Shown here: positions 15,798 through 23,727 of the stretch, piece after piece
Position numbering within the stretch: the stretch's first letter is position 1
How the letters are laid out: the number at the start of each line of letters is the position of its first letter
NCBI GenBank assembly: GCA_945906905.1
Contig: CAMDSM010000005.1
Coordinates: 1 to 32,301, forward strand
DNA length: 32,301 nt
Direction: 5' to 3'
Source of the DNA: Altererythrobacter xiamenensis
GTDB taxonomy: Bacteria > Pseudomonadota > Alphaproteobacteria > Sphingomonadales > Sphingomonadaceae
Position numbers and translations under genes: made by a program
The notes under the pieces: model-generated
The model's database searches: none
What the model saw: the letters and a program-made list of their open reading frames with translations, nothing else
What the model was told of the DNA's origin: nothing

Positions 15798-16898
15798 ATG
15801 GCATCAGGAACCGTCAAACTTCTAGCGGTCGGCGATCTGCAACTCATGACCCGAGAACCGCCCACGGATCTGTTCGCGCAAGCGGCGCCAGTACTCTCAG
15901 GCGCAGACGTGACTTTTGGCAATTGCGAATGGCCCTATGCCGAAGAGGCTGGCGACACCCACCCGGTAGAAGCGCATATCAACGACGATTTCGACGGCGG
16001 CGACCTGTTTGTCCCCGGCGCGCCCGAATGTATCGCCATGATGGGCGCGGCGGGATTCGATGTGATGAGTGTGGCCAACAACCACACTATGCACGGCGGT
16101 TATCGCGCGTTTGCGCGGACCCTCTCGCTGCTGATCGAAGCCGGCATTGCGCCCGTGGGCGGCGGCGACACGATTATCAGCGCCCGCCTGCCTGCAATTG
16201 TGGAACGCGTCGGCCACAAGATCGGCTTCCTCGCTTGCACTTCAGGATTCCTGCCCGGTGCTCACGCGGGACGGCGCACGCCGGGGATCGTGCCCCTGCG
16301 CCGCCATACCTATGCCGAAAACAACAGTTGGCACGATTGGGGTATCGAACCGGCAACGCGAACGCTGGTCAACCGCGACGACCTGGCCGCGATGGTCGAC
16401 AGCATCACGCAGTTGAAAGCAAAGGCCGATATCGTGGTGCTGAGCTGCCATTGGGGCATTCTCGAACATGTCTCGGCCATTGCCGACTACCAGCGCGAGG
16501 CGGCGCGGGCTTTTATCGATGCAGGCGCAGATCTGATCGTCAGCCAGGGGCCACTGCCGATAAAGGGGATTGAGGTCTATCGCGGCAAGGCGATCCTGTA
16601 TTGCATGGGCAAGTTTGCGATGATTTCCCCCTGGTCGCGTGCCGAGACACCATCGGGCATTTCAGCGCCGCTCCTCGATGAAACCAGCCGCGGTCTGGCC
16701 GCGTCAGTAACGATCACCGATGGCTCAATCACCAGCGTGCAGGTCATTCCGGTCTATCTTGGCAGCAGCGGGCGGCCCAATATTCTCGCTCCGGGCGACC
16801 CGAACTTTGCCGAGATCCTTGCCATCGTGGCAGAGCGCACCGCCGCTGCTGGCTTGAACGGCGTGATGGACGCGGACGGCCGGATCGCGCTGGGTTGA
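15798..16898 (+). CDS. CapA/PgsA-like metallophosphatase-family protein with a divergent metal site
   Basis: 366 residues from ATG 15798, preceded by AAGGA about 9 nt upstream; a much longer in-frame start upstream runs through the SDR promoter and is unlikely. It has the order of motifs of the capsule/poly-gamma-glutamate synthesis protein CapA: 'AVGDLQL' (Asp13), 'GNCEWP', 'SVANNHTMHGG' (Asn95, His96) and 'LSCHWG' (His218). The last usual motif G-H-H-P-H is replaced by 'SQGPLPI' at 249-255, so two metal-ligand histidines are absent. No signal peptide is seen, unlike surface CapA. Members of this branch occur in catabolic clusters, so a hydrolase or amidase-like role on a small molecule is more likely than capsule synthesis. 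Its stop is 3 nt from the next kinase start. Confidence 0.85.
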   Translation: MASGTVKLLAVGDLQLMTREPPTDLFAQAAPVLSGADVTFGNCEWPYAEEAGDTHPVEAHINDDFDGGDLFVPGAPECIAMMGAAGFDVMSVANNHTMHGGYRAFARTLSLLIEAGIAPVGGGDTIISARLPAIVERVGHKIGFLACTSGFLPGAHAGRRTPGIVPLRRHTYAENNSWHDWGIEPATRTLVNRDDLAAMVDSITQLKAKADIVVLSCHWGILEHVSAIADYQREAARAFIDAGADLIVSQGPLPIKGIEVYRGKAILYCMGKFAMISPWSRAETPSGISAPLLDETSRGLAASVTITDGSITSVQVIPVYLGSSGRPNILAPGDPNFAEILAIVAERTAAAGLNGVMDADGRIALG

Positions 16899-16901
16899 TC
16901 G

Positions 16902-17969
16902 ATGACGAACAACCAAACATCCGTGCCGACGGAGGAATTCGCCAGGCAGATCGGCCCCTGGCTTTCCGCGCGGCTGCCCGGCTTGCCGCCAGTCGCAATT
17001 GCCGAGCTGAGTGAACCGGCGCAAGGCTTTTCCAGCCGCACCATCCTGTTCACCGCGCGCTGGAATGACGGCAAGCGGGACGTGGAACGGCCCCTCGTCG
17101 CACGTGTCCAGCGCGACGTTGCCGTGCCGATGCTGGCCGACGTTTTTCATCAATGCCGGGTGATGCAGGCTGTCACCGCCAATTCTGCGGTCAACGTGCC
17201 GAAGATTAATTATGTGGAAGACGATCCGACCATTGTGGGGGCGCCGTTTTTCATCATGGAACGATTGTATGGCCGGGTGCCGCCTGATTTTCCCAGTTAC
17301 CATCAGCAAGGCTGGCTCGCCGAACTGGCACCGGCTCAGCGGACCCGCCTCTGGTGGAACGGCATCGAGGAAATGGCCCGTCTGCACCAGATCGACTGGC
17401 GCTGCTTCCCGTTTCTGGAGGATGCCGCCGCCACCCCGCCGGACGCAGTGTTCTATCTAGACCAGTTCCTAGGCAATTGGTTCGATTGGGCGCGCGATGG
17501 ACGCACGCATCCAGTTATTTCCGAAGCGTTGGCCTACCTCAAAGCGCATGCTCCCCCTCCAACTACTTCGGGGCTGGTATGGAACGACGCGCGGCTGGGC
17601 AACACGATGTACGGCGCCGACAGCGTCGCAGTTGTATCGCTGCTGGATTTCGAGGTGGCGACATTGGGGCCACCAGAAATCGATCTGGCGCACTGGGTCT
17701 ACCTTGACGAGGTGTTCAGCGAGAATTTCGGAGTGCCGCGGATTGACGGGCTGCCGCGCGATGCGGAGGCCGTGGCAGGGTTCGAGCGGATCTATCACCG
17801 GGCGATGCCGCAATTTAGCTTCTACATGGCTGTGGCCGCGCTCAAGATCCTGATCTTGTCGGTCCGCAGCTATGGCAACGATAAGGACACGGGTGCCCCG
17901 GCGCCGCTGCCAGATTTCCTGCTTGCCCGGCTGACCCATTATCTTGGCGAGTTCAAGGCGGGGCGCTGA
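16902..17969 (+). CDS. APH-fold phosphotransferase, kinase 5 (separate from the main operon)
   Basis: 355 residues, starting 3 nt after the CapA-like stop. It has a 'PAQGFSSRTILF' glycine loop, 'LVARVQ' in the N-lobe, and 'FFIMERLYGRVPPDFPSY' at the hinge. The catalytic loop is 'LVWNDARLGNTMYG': Trp227-Asn228-Asp229 stands where His-Gly-Asp is usual, but Asp229 and Asn234 are kept, and 'WxDARxGN' is common in bacterial APH relatives of acyl-CoA metabolism. The metal Asp249 is in 'LLDFEVATLGPPEID'. It probably phosphorylates a hydroxyl group of a small molecule or acyl-CoA. Co-transcription with the CapA-like gene is likely. It has no helical partner gene beside it. Confidence 0.87.
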   Translation: MTNNQTSVPTEEFARQIGPWLSARLPGLPPVAIAELSEPAQGFSSRTILFTARWNDGKRDVERPLVARVQRDVAVPMLADVFHQCRVMQAVTANSAVNVPKINYVEDDPTIVGAPFFIMERLYGRVPPDFPSYHQQGWLAELAPAQRTRLWWNGIEEMARLHQIDWRCFPFLEDAAATPPDAVFYLDQFLGNWFDWARDGRTHPVISEALAYLKAHAPPPTTSGLVWNDARLGNTMYGADSVAVVSLLDFEVATLGPPEIDLAHWVYLDEVFSENFGVPRIDGLPRDAEAVAGFERIYHRAMPQFSFYMAVAALKILILSVRSYGNDKDTGAPAPLPDFLLARLTHYLGEFKAGR

Positions 17970-17986
17970 CGCCGTTTGTCCCGCCT

Positions 17987-18000
17987 CCCTTTGGATAGGC
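17987..18000 (+). promoter_or_regulatory. candidate operator, copy 2 of the 13-bp motif
   Basis: CCCTTTGGATAGGC lies 94 nt before the SnoaL-like start codon, in the 124-nt gap after kinase 5, the only likely promoter region for the SnoaL-Rieske pair. The core CCTTTGG-R-TAGG recurs at 15711 (minus strand) and 21316. The outer CCCT and AGG bases give it weak dyad character. Confidence 0.45.
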
Positions 18001-18093
18001 GCTGGGTGCAATTGGCGCGATAGTTTCAACGTATTGCAGAAAATAAGCCGCCCCCGAAAAAGATCGGTCAACTGAAATCAAAAGGTGAGGACC

Positions 18094-18534
18094 ATGTCAA
18101 TTGAAGCCAACAAGGCTGCCGTGCGTGGCTGGTTTGAAGCGGTCAACCACGGTGATGAAGCCGCCATACTGGAATCGACTGCAGAAGACTTCGTCTTTCT
18201 GACTATGGCGGTTGAGCCGGAATGGCTGCAATACAAGTGGGACCGCGTGCAGTTTTCCAAGGTGCCGGCCAACATGTCGACCGTGCTGACAGCGCCGATC
18301 CAGCTCAAGATCGTGGCCATGACGGCAGAGGACGACCGGGTTGCGGTGGAGGCGGAAACCGATTCCCAATTGCTCAACGGCCGCCGCTACAACAACGCCT
18401 ATCATTTCGTGTTCAAGCTGCGCGGCGGCAAGTTTACCGAAGTGCGCGAATACAGTTGCAGCCATCTGGCCCAGAACTGCTTCGGCGCGGTGACGCCCGA
18501 CGATCCTGCCGGAGCGACGATGGCCGAAGCCTGA
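18094..18534 (+). CDS. SnoaL-like (NTF2-fold) protein
   Basis: 146 residues from ATG 18094 (ribosome site AAGGTGAGG; an in-frame GTG at 18085 lies inside it). The sequence has the alpha-plus-beta order of SnoaL-like proteins: an N-terminal helix 'NKAAVRGWFEAVNHGDEAA', then strands ending in 'RYNNAYHFVFKLRGGKFTEVREY'-type closing pieces, where 'Y-x-F-x-F-G-K-E-R-E-Y' is typical. The family covers polyketide cyclases, small hydrolases, isomerases and dehydratases acting in hydrophobic pockets; no specific activity can be assigned. It is followed after 64 nt by the Rieske oxygenase and is probably co-transcribed, suggesting action on the same substrate. Confidence 0.8.
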   Translation: MSIEANKAAVRGWFEAVNHGDEAAILESTAEDFVFLTMAVEPEWLQYKWDRVQFSKVPANMSTVLTAPIQLKIVAMTAEDDRVAVEAETDSQLLNGRRYNNAYHFVFKLRGGKFTEVREYSCSHLAQNCFGAVTPDDPAGATMAEA

Positions 18535-18598
18535 CTATGTGGGGCTGATCATAGGGGGCGGCAATCGCCAGAACCCGGCACGAGATTGGAGAAATACG

Positions 18599-19804
18599 AT
18601 GCAAGCCGAAGCCTTGAACCTCCTGACCCGCACGATGGAAGCCCAACTTCTCAGGAAATCACAGCCCGAAGGCTATCCCTACCTGCCGCCTGTTCCATCA
18701 AGCCGCTATACCGACCCCGGGTTTGCCGGGCTGGAACGTGACGGGATGTGGATGAAGACATGGCTGCTGGCGGGCCATATTTCGGAACTGCCGACCGGCG
18801 GATCGTATTTTCTGTTTGAACAGCTCGACCAGTCGGTGATCATTTCACGCGGCAAGGATGGTGCGATCCGAGCTTTCTATAATGCATGCCGCCACCGTGG
18901 TTCGGCACTGCTGCTCCAGCAATCAGGCAAGGCTGCCCGGTTTGTCTGCCCTTACCATTCGTGGGGCTACTCGCTCGAAGGCGATTTGAAATCGGTCCCG
19001 GACCAGCATGATTTCCAATGCCTAGACAAGGCAGACAGCGGCCTCATTCCTGTCCGGTGCGATGTCAGCCGCGGATTCATTTACATCAATTTTGACCAGC
19101 AGGCCGGGCCGCTGGAGGATTTTCTCGCCCCGCAACTGCCGCAGACAGAGGGCTATCCAATCGACAAGATGGTCGTCAAACACCGCCTGCTGGTGGAGAT
19201 GGAGTGCAACTGGAAGATCGCCTATCACAATTTCTGCGAAATCTATCACGTCTCCACCTGCCATCCCAAGACCTTGTCCCCCTACCTCGATTCGCAGAGT
19301 TTCGTGATTGCCTTGCTCGCCAACGGGCACATGCGGTTTGCCACCCGCAAGAAGAAGGGCGATTCAATTTTCGGGCATGATTTGTACAAGCCGGACGACA
19401 TCGCCGATATCTTCCGCGAGGTCACCGTCGCCCTGCCAAGCTTCCCCAATGTGTTCTATTCGCTCGATCCAATCGGGTTCAATCTCCAGTCTTTCTGGCC
19501 GGCCGGACCGAACAAATCGGTCATGGAAGTGCGCATGATGGGCTGGGATGTCGATACCGAAGCAGACCGCACGCATTGGGAATCGATGAAGGGGCTAGTG
19601 GGCCATATCCTCGACGAAGACCTGCACTTGTTCGGGTCCATGCAGCGCAATCTGGCACAAGGGATCATCCCCGAACTGGTCCTGGGCTATCAGGAACGAG
19701 CGCTATACTGGTTCGAGGAAGAAATCGACCGGCGCATCGGCGTTGACAACATCCCCGAAACGCAGCGCGTCGCGCAAGTGCTTTCCGGACAGATGCAGCG
19801 CTGA
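18599..19804 (+). CDS. Rieske non-heme iron oxygenase, large (alpha) subunit
   Basis: 401 residues from ATG 18599 (GGAG upstream; the longer frame lacks a ribosome site). The Rieske [2Fe-2S] ligands are Cys97 and His99 in 'NACRHRGSAL' and Cys117 and His120 in 'CPYHSWGYSLEG'. The mononuclear iron site is His217 and His222 in 'CEIYHVSTCHP', with the third ligand probably Asp341 in 'DEDLHLFGSMQ'. The bridging residue before the first His is Glu ('EIYH'), a feature of the GbcA/CntA and related monooxygenase branch. Such enzymes hydroxylate or demethylate substrates with electrons from a separate reductase. No ferredoxin or reductase gene is in this window, so it must borrow one. Substrate unknown. 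Confidence 0.92.
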   Translation: MQAEALNLLTRTMEAQLLRKSQPEGYPYLPPVPSSRYTDPGFAGLERDGMWMKTWLLAGHISELPTGGSYFLFEQLDQSVIISRGKDGAIRAFYNACRHRGSALLLQQSGKAARFVCPYHSWGYSLEGDLKSVPDQHDFQCLDKADSGLIPVRCDVSRGFIYINFDQQAGPLEDFLAPQLPQTEGYPIDKMVVKHRLLVEMECNWKIAYHNFCEIYHVSTCHPKTLSPYLDSQSFVIALLANGHMRFATRKKKGDSIFGHDLYKPDDIADIFREVTVALPSFPNVFYSLDPIGFNLQSFWPAGPNKSVMEVRMMGWDVDTEADRTHWESMKGLVGHILDEDLHLFGSMQRNLAQGIIPELVLGYQERALYWFEEEIDRRIGVDNIPETQRVAQVLSGQMQR

Positions 19805-19812
19805 GGCTGCCA

Positions 19813-20025
19813 GTGCGCTATCAGTATCGCTGCGGCGGGACCTTGGTAGGAGCGACCTGTCAGGCCCGCCGCCAACAATTCATCGCAGTCGGCGTGCCCG
19901 ATTTGTTTGTGGACGAGGACATCGCCTTTGCCACCAATCTGCTTCGGCCCGGCGTGCCAACCGAATTGCAAGCCGCGAAATTGGCGCGACTGGATCTATC
20001 TATGCGCGCAAGTATTCATCTTTAG
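19813..20025 (+). pseudogene. alpha/beta-hydrolase (Aes/HSL-type esterase) C-terminal fragment
   Basis: The frame contains 'FIAVGVPDLFVDEDIAFAT' and 'LLRPGVPTEL', a very good match to the end of Aes/HSL-like esterases, where 'F-I-A-V-G-x-L-D-L-F' holds the catalytic Asp. The following 'HVYPGAxHGF' with the catalytic His is missing: the frame goes on as unrelated residues and stops at 20025. The N-terminal two thirds, including the nucleophile, are gone too. It is a relic, directly downstream of the Rieske gene. Confidence 0.65.
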
Positions 20026-20175
20026 GAAGGAAAGAAGCGAAGGCAGAGCATGATCTGCAGCGCGAAATCCTCCTTGGTCGGCAGCCCAGGCAACTGAACC
20101 TCGAGACCTTGATAAAGATGGTGCGCCCGCTCGCCTGGCCGCAGCAGCACGCCGCCATCGGTTGGACCTGATCGC
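20026..20175. other. unassigned stretch between relics
   Basis: No intact gene is seen. The minus strand reads as open protein-like sequence for about 48 codons ('GVLLRPGERAHHLYQ' and 'LEVQLPGLPTKEDFALQ') and stops close to 20030. This could be another gene tail. I cannot name a family. Confidence 0.3.
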
Positions 20176-20181
20176 GCAATT

Positions 20182-20410
20182 CCTGTTATCGCGAACAATC
20201 TGCCTTTTATCGGCGATTAATCGCCCTGTTCCAAAAAAATGCCCTGTCCGGGCGAATAACAGGGAAACCGGTTTTCGCCCCGCACAAGTGACGGAAATTA
20301 CGCTGAAAAATCTCAATCGCTGGGCCAGAATCAGGCAAAAATCCCTGTTTTTCCGCGCAAATGCACATTTTTCCCTGTTCTTCCCCGATAATTCTTCCCT
20401 GATAACAGAC
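20182..20410. repeat. AT-rich region with repeated CCCTGTT heptamers and a 14-bp palindrome
   Basis: CCCTGTT or its complement occurs at 20224-20230, 20258-20264 (complement), 20343-20349 and 20373-20379, with near copies at 20182, 20242 and 20397. A perfect palindrome GGCGATTAATCGCC lies at 20212-20225. Runs of A and T make the region visibly different from the GC-rich neighbours. Similar CCCTGTT-rich stretches are, from memory, frequent noncoding repeats in sphingomonad genomes. The weak ORF that crosses it is unlikely to be real protein. Confidence 0.6.
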
Positions 20411-21264
20411 AGCCCGGACCTGCGCGATCGGTTGCTGTTAATGTTGGCAGCGGAATTGCGGATTTCGCTCGACACCAGCGGGGCCACGGCAACGCTGGAG
20501 GAGGAGATCGCGCCTGAGCGTGTGGGTGCCTATCGCATAGCCGAAAGAATCGGACGCGGCGGCATGGGTTCGGTCTATCGCGGGGAGTGCGACACTGGCG
20601 ATTTTTCGCATGTGGTCGCGATCAAGGGCATCAAACCTGGCCTGCTATCATCGGCGCTGGTTGAACGCTTCACGCGCGAACGGCAGATCCTGGCCAGCCT
20701 AAGCCACCCAAACATCGCCCAACTCTACGATGGCTGCGAGACATCTGATGGTTCGCCGTATATCGTGATGGAAATGGTCACAGTGGCACCGGTGTCGCCT
20801 TTGCTCACCGAAATCTGGTGGTCCACCGCGACCTCACCCCTTCCAATACGCTGGTGACTGCAGACAGTTCGGTTAAGCTGATCGACTTCGGCATAGCCCG
20901 CCCAACTGATGCGCCCGGCGAGAGCGCCAACTTGTCATCGGCGCGGTCGCTTGCCAGCCTCAGCCTGACCCCCGGCTTTGCTGCACCTGAACGGCACCTC
21001 AGCAACGCCGCGACAACATCGGCAGACATCTACTCGCTCGGAAAGCTGCTCGAACGCTTGCTCCCCGACCACGACGATGCCGAGCTTACGGCAATAATCG
21101 CCAAGGCCAGCGCCATCGATCCAGCGGTCCGGTATCCGACCGTGGAAGCACTGGCAGGTGACCTCTCCGCTTGGGAGAACAACAGGCCGGTAACGGTTAT
21201 GGGCGATGCGCGACTACCTGAGCCGTTCGTGCAATCCACCGCACACGGGTCTTGGACCAAATAA
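20411..21264 (+). pseudogene. Ser/Thr protein kinase relic with internal deletion and frameshift
   Basis: Two frames together encode a Hanks-type kinase. The first gives 'YRIAERIGRGGMGSVYRGE' (glycine loop), 'VVAIKGIKPG' (ATP Lys) and ends normally at 'SPYIVMEMV' near 20780. The second begins about 20794 with 'VAFAHRNLVVHRDLTPSN' (catalytic loop) and 'KLIDFGIARP' (metal Asp), then 'PGFAAPERH' and 'ADIYSLGKLL'. Roughly 30 residues of the C-lobe between hinge and catalytic loop are missing, with a change of frame. The C-terminus stops at 'NRPVTVMGDARLPE' plus unrelated residues, where the usual juxtamembrane, sensor or TPR part should follow. The N-terminal boundary is uncertain. It cannot make an active kinase as it stands, unless the deletion is a sequencing error. 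Confidence 0.82.
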
Positions 21265-21314
21265 GCTGGCTGATTTCCGAGGGCGAGGCATCCGCGCGCC
21301 CTACCCTAGATTTG

Positions 21315-21328
21315 CCCTTTGGATAGGG
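21315..21328 (+). promoter_or_regulatory. candidate operator, copy 3 of the 13-bp motif
   Basis: CCCTTTGGATAGGG forms CCCT-N6-AGGG, a short dyad, and shares 12 of 13 core bases with the copies at 17988 and 15711. It lies between the kinase relic and the TonB receptor relic, 168 nt before the molybdoenzyme start. A TTTGACA sequence resembling a -35 box follows at 21339. Confidence 0.42.
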
Positions 21329-21342
21329 GTGCGTTTGGTTTG

Positions 21343-21480
21343 ACAGGACCCCGTAATCTGTTCAACAAACAATATCCGATCGGGCCTTCGGTTCTTCTCA
21401 ATTCTTTCCCGGTCAACACCGTGTATTATGGCGAATCTCGCACCTACGGCCTTCAATTGACCTATAGATTTGGCCGGTAA
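21343..21480 (+). pseudogene. TonB-dependent receptor C-terminal fragment
   Basis: About 45 codons end at TAA 21478-21480 and read 'GPRNLFNKQYPIGPS', then 'NTVYYGESRTYGLQLTYRFGR', given here in two parts. The 'N-L-F-N-K-Q-Y' signature and the terminal strand 'Y-G-L-x-L-x-Y-R-F' are those of a TonB receptor end. The rest of the barrel, the plug and the start are missing; the frame is closed by a TAG at 21307. It is a deletion relic 15 nt before the molybdoenzyme start, so a receptor and the molybdoenzyme may once have formed one operon. Confidence 0.8.
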
Positions 21481-21495
21481 AAACGAGCATTATCG

Positions 21496-23727
21496 ATGAT
21501 CCAGAATGGCCTGCACCACCGGAGCTGTCCCTTGTGTGAAGGGATGTGCGGGATCACCGTGACCGTCGAGGGCGGACGGGCTGCATCCGTCCGCGCCAAC
21601 CGGCAGGATGTCTGGAGCCAGGGCCATATCTGCCCCAAAGGCACGACATTGGGCACGCTGCATCATGATCCGGACCGGCTGCGCACCCCAATGGTGCGCG
21701 ATGGAAACGCATGGAAGAGCGCGTCGTGGGAAGCGGCGTTCGAGCGTCTGGAGATGTTGGTCGGAGGTGTCCGCAACCGGCATGGGCCGCATGCCTTTGC
21801 CGCCTATGGCGGCAATATGGCGGGGAAGGACACCACACTGTCCCGCTATTCGGGTCTGATGCTGGCAACATCGGGCATCCAGCAAATTTATTCCTCGGGC
21901 ACGGTCGATCAGCACCCGAAAAATCTGTCGGCCATGTTGATGTTCGGGAATGAGTGGAAAATCCCTATTCCCGACCTCGACAATACCGACTTGTTCATCA
22001 TCTTTGGCGGCAATCCGGCTGCGTCCAAGGGCAGTATATTTTCCCACCGCGACGTGATGGGGGCAATGCGCGATCTTCGCGCGCGCGGCGGCAGGGTCAT
22101 CGTGGTCGACCCGGTGCGCACGCAAACGGCGCGATCTGCGGACCAGTGGATCGGTCTAAGGCCCGGCAGCGACGCGGCCTTCATGCTTGGCGTGGCCCAC
22201 GTCCTGTTCGCGCGCGATGCAGTGCGGCTGCGTCACCTGGAAGGATTGGTCGAAGGGCTTGAGAGCCTGCGCGATATCGTGGGCGGCTTCAGCCCGCAAT
22301 CTGTCGCAGCCCATTGCGGAATAGAGGCAATGATCATCGAAGATCTCGCCGAAGAATTGATCTGCACCGAACGATCCGCAATCTATGGCCGAATCGGCAC
22401 CTGCACCCAGAGCTTCGGCACGCTTGCATCCTGGATGATCGACGTGCTGGCGATCCTGACCGGCAATCTGGACCGGCGCGGCGGCAGTATGTGGAGCCGT
22501 CCGGTCGCGCCGCTGGTGGACATGCTGTCGATGCTGCCCGCCGGAATGCCGATCGTGATGGGCAAGAGCCGCGTTCGCGGCGTCCCCGCAGTTCTGGGCC
22601 AGTTCCCCGCCTCCTGCATGGCAGAGGAAATCGCAACGCCGGGACCGGGCCAGATCAAGGGTTTGCTGACCTTTGGCGCCAATCCCGCGCTCAGCGCCCC
22701 GGATTCAGGCAGGCTGGTGCAGGCTTTGCCGTTGCTGGAATGCATGGTCAGCCTCGACAATTACCTTAACGAAACCACACGGCACGCCCATGTGATCCTG
22801 CCCAGCCCCTCGTTGCTGGAAAGCGAGCATTTCGACATGTGGTCATGGGTCTTCTGCCTGACCAGCGGTGGCCATTATTCGCCACCTGTGTTCCCTGCCA
22901 CCGGTCGCCCGGAACACTGGCGCGTGGTCACCCGTGTGGGCGCGATCATTGGCGGGCAGCCGAACGCGGATGTCGAAGCAATGGACGATGGCTATTTCCG
23001 GGGGCTGGCAACGGCCCACGGGATCGATGAGGACATGGCCATCGAGGCACTGCCCGAACGGGGTCCGACCCGCATTCTCGACCTTGCTATCCGCACCGGC
23101 CCGTTTGGTGACCGTTTCGGCACGTTATCGAACGGCCTGACGCTGGAGAGCTTCCGCGACAAGCCGGACGGACTGATCATAGCACCCGCCATTCCGCGTG
23201 CAATCGAGGGATTCAAAACGCCATCGGGCAAGATCGAAATCGCGCCTGCGCTCATCCTGTCGGACATCCACCGGCTGGAACAGGCAGTGCGCACCAACGA
23301 TTCCTCGCTCGTCCTGGTCAGCCGCCGTCATCTCCGCTCGCTCAACAGCTGGATGCACAACATCGATACGCTGGTGAAAGGCAAGGAGCGCTGCACCTTG
23401 CAGATGCACAGCACCGATGCAGCGACCCATGGACTGGTCAACGGCGAGATGGTCGCGCTTTCCTCTGTTGCAGGCGAAATAGTCGTGCCACTGGAAACCA
23501 ATGACGATATCCGGCCAGGCGTCGTCTCGATGCCGCATGGCTGGGGTCATGGCGATCCGCAGACGCGCCTTGGCGTTGCTCAAGCCCATGCCGGGTCCAA
23601 CACCAATATTCTCAGCCCAGGCACCATGGTTGATGTCATTTCCGGCAACGCCGTGCTGAACGGCATCCCGGTCCGGGTAACCAAGGCTGACTTGCCGTCA
23701 GGCAACGAATTCGGAGCGGCCATATGA
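21496..23727 (+). CDS. molybdopterin-dependent oxidoreductase (DMSO-reductase superfamily)
   Basis: 743 residues. The N-terminal [4Fe-4S] motif is Cys11-x2-Cys14-x3-Cys18-x27-Cys46 ('CPLCEGMC', 'GHICPKG'). Then come the large molybdopterin domains ('IFGGNPAASKGS', 'VVDPVRTQTARSAD', 'LLTFGANPALSAPD') and the C-terminal 'DINPxDA'-type cap ('LQMHSTDAATHGLVNG', 'SMPHGWGH', 'NTNILSPGT'). There is no Tat signal, so it is cytoplasmic. Near 'SSGTVDQHPKN', where the molybdenum ligand is usually found, there is no Cys or Sec, so the ligand may be Ser or Asp. It looks like the stand-alone 'BisC/FdhF-like' enzymes of sphingomonads and actinobacteria whose substrates are mostly unknown. It overlaps the next gene by 4 nt (ATGA). 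No electron-transfer subunit is nearby. Confidence 0.9.
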   Translation: MIQNGLHHRSCPLCEGMCGITVTVEGGRAASVRANRQDVWSQGHICPKGTTLGTLHHDPDRLRTPMVRDGNAWKSASWEAAFERLEMLVGGVRNRHGPHAFAAYGGNMAGKDTTLSRYSGLMLATSGIQQIYSSGTVDQHPKNLSAMLMFGNEWKIPIPDLDNTDLFIIFGGNPAASKGSIFSHRDVMGAMRDLRARGGRVIVVDPVRTQTARSADQWIGLRPGSDAAFMLGVAHVLFARDAVRLRHLEGLVEGLESLRDIVGGFSPQSVAAHCGIEAMIIEDLAEELICTERSAIYGRIGTCTQSFGTLASWMIDVLAILTGNLDRRGGSMWSRPVAPLVDMLSMLPAGMPIVMGKSRVRGVPAVLGQFPASCMAEEIATPGPGQIKGLLTFGANPALSAPDSGRLVQALPLLECMVSLDNYLNETTRHAHVILPSPSLLESEHFDMWSWVFCLTSGGHYSPPVFPATGRPEHWRVVTRVGAIIGGQPNADVEAMDDGYFRGLATAHGIDEDMAIEALPERGPTRILDLAIRTGPFGDRFGTLSNGLTLESFRDKPDGLIIAPAIPRAIEGFKTPSGKIEIAPALILSDIHRLEQAVRTNDSSLVLVSRRHLRSLNSWMHNIDTLVKGKERCTLQMHSTDAATHGLVNGEMVALSSVAGEIVVPLETNDDIRPGVVSMPHGWGHGDPQTRLGVAQAHAGSNTNILSPGTMVDVISGNAVLNGIPVRVTKADLPSGNEFGAAI

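Noticed and set aside
15798-16898. Capsule or poly-gamma-glutamate synthesis locus
   Set aside because: Only a single CapA-like protein without signal peptide is present; no capB, capC or polysaccharide genes accompany it.
20182-20410. CRISPR array
   Set aside because: The repeated unit is only 7 bp, irregularly spaced and in both orientations; there are no equal spacers and no cas genes.
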